Part shown: in pieces, positions 5,956 through 6,222 of the stretch
How the letters are laid out: every line of letters starts with the position of its first letter
How positions within the stretch are numbered: the stretch's first letter is position 1
Assembly (NCBI GenBank): GCA_035271065.1
Contig: DATESB010000194.1
Span: forward strand, 1 to 6,222
From: JAAYYM01 sp035271065
GTDB lineage: Bacteria > Bacillota > Clostridia > Lachnospirales > Lachnospiraceae
Length of the DNA stretch: 6,222 bases
Direction: 5' to 3'
Position numbers and translations under genes: made by a program
The notes under the pieces: model-generated
Told to the model about the DNA's origin: nothing
Seen by the model: only the letters and a program-made list of their open reading frames with translations
Database searches by the model: none

Positions 5956-6222
5956 CTACTGAATCATATCCATGAATTCATCAAACAAAAATCCTGTATC
6001 CTGTGGGCCTGCGCAGGCTTCCGGATGAAACTGCACCGTAAATGCCGGGAAGTTCAGATATCTGATACCCTCGCAGCTTCCGTCATTTGCGTTCACATAT
6101 AGTTGCTTTGCATGTGCTTCGTCAATGGTTCCGTCTTTCACCACATAACCATGGTTTTGTGTTGTAATGCTGACTTTGCCTGTTTCCAAGTTCTTGACAG
6201 GCTGGTTGGCTCCGCGATGACC
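5956..6222 (-). CDS. carA: Carbamoyl phosphate synthetase small subunit CarA (3' end, cut by the window edge)
   Basis: This is the glutamine amidotransferase subunit, which hydrolyses glutamine and passes ammonia to CarB. Only the last 88 codons are present, in frame from the window edge and ending at TAG (5958-5956). Visible are GHRGANQPVKN at the edge, TTQNHGY about 30 residues in, and QFHPEA with the His and Glu of the class I glutaminase triad; the catalytic Cys lies outside the window. The C-terminus FLFDEFMDMI is typical for CarA. It is the upstream gene of carB and ends 29 nt before it, so the two form an operon. Regulation of the operon (for example PyrR or arginine control) cannot be judged, because its leader is outside the window. 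Confidence 0.96.
   Translation of the reverse strand, partial: GHRGANQPVKNLETGKVSITTQNHGYVVKDGTIDEAHAKQLYVNANDGSCEGIRYLNFPAFTVQFHPEACAGPQDTGFLFDEFMDMIQ

Overview
The window comes from a low-to-medium GC Firmicute, most probably a clostridium of the Lachnospiraceae type. The evidence is strong AGGAGG ribosome binding sites, AddB-type rather than RecBCD-type repair, a TTG-started holin-like mini-toxin, and carA-carB gene order. Every protein gene lies on the minus strand. The genus assignment is an inference from style, not from a marker gene.

Right to left, in the direction of transcription, the layout is as follows. (1) 6222-5956 holds the last 88 codons of carA, the glutaminase subunit of carbamoyl phosphate synthetase. 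(2) 5926-2600 holds a complete carB, the large synthetase subunit (1108 aa), 29 nt behind carA with its own AGGAGG. (3) 2599-2217 is a 383-bp gap that looks empty at first but holds a compact candidate type I toxin-antitoxin module. A 32-residue single-pass membrane peptide is encoded on the minus strand (2505-2407). It has an extended -10 promoter and a Shine-Dalgarno that can fold into a hairpin. A near-consensus sigma-A promoter on the plus strand (TTGACT-17 nt-TATAAT, 2286-2314) points back at it and would make an RNA of about 100 nt. The two transcripts converge on one perfect 15-bp terminator (2369-2415) with T-runs on both sides. (4) 2216-1 holds the first 738 codons of addB, running off the left edge. 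AddB is the helicase-like/nuclease subunit of the AddAB double-strand-break repair enzyme.

carA and carB form a normal pyrimidine/arginine operon. addB starts a repair operon whose partner addA is expected beyond the left edge. The toxin-antitoxin module sits between these two housekeeping units and is the accessory element of the window. A degenerate tandem duplication of about 50 bp (2197-2297) spans the start of addB and the -35 box of the antitoxin promoter. The plus strand shows no credible protein gene; its longer open frames are antisense shadows of addB and carB.
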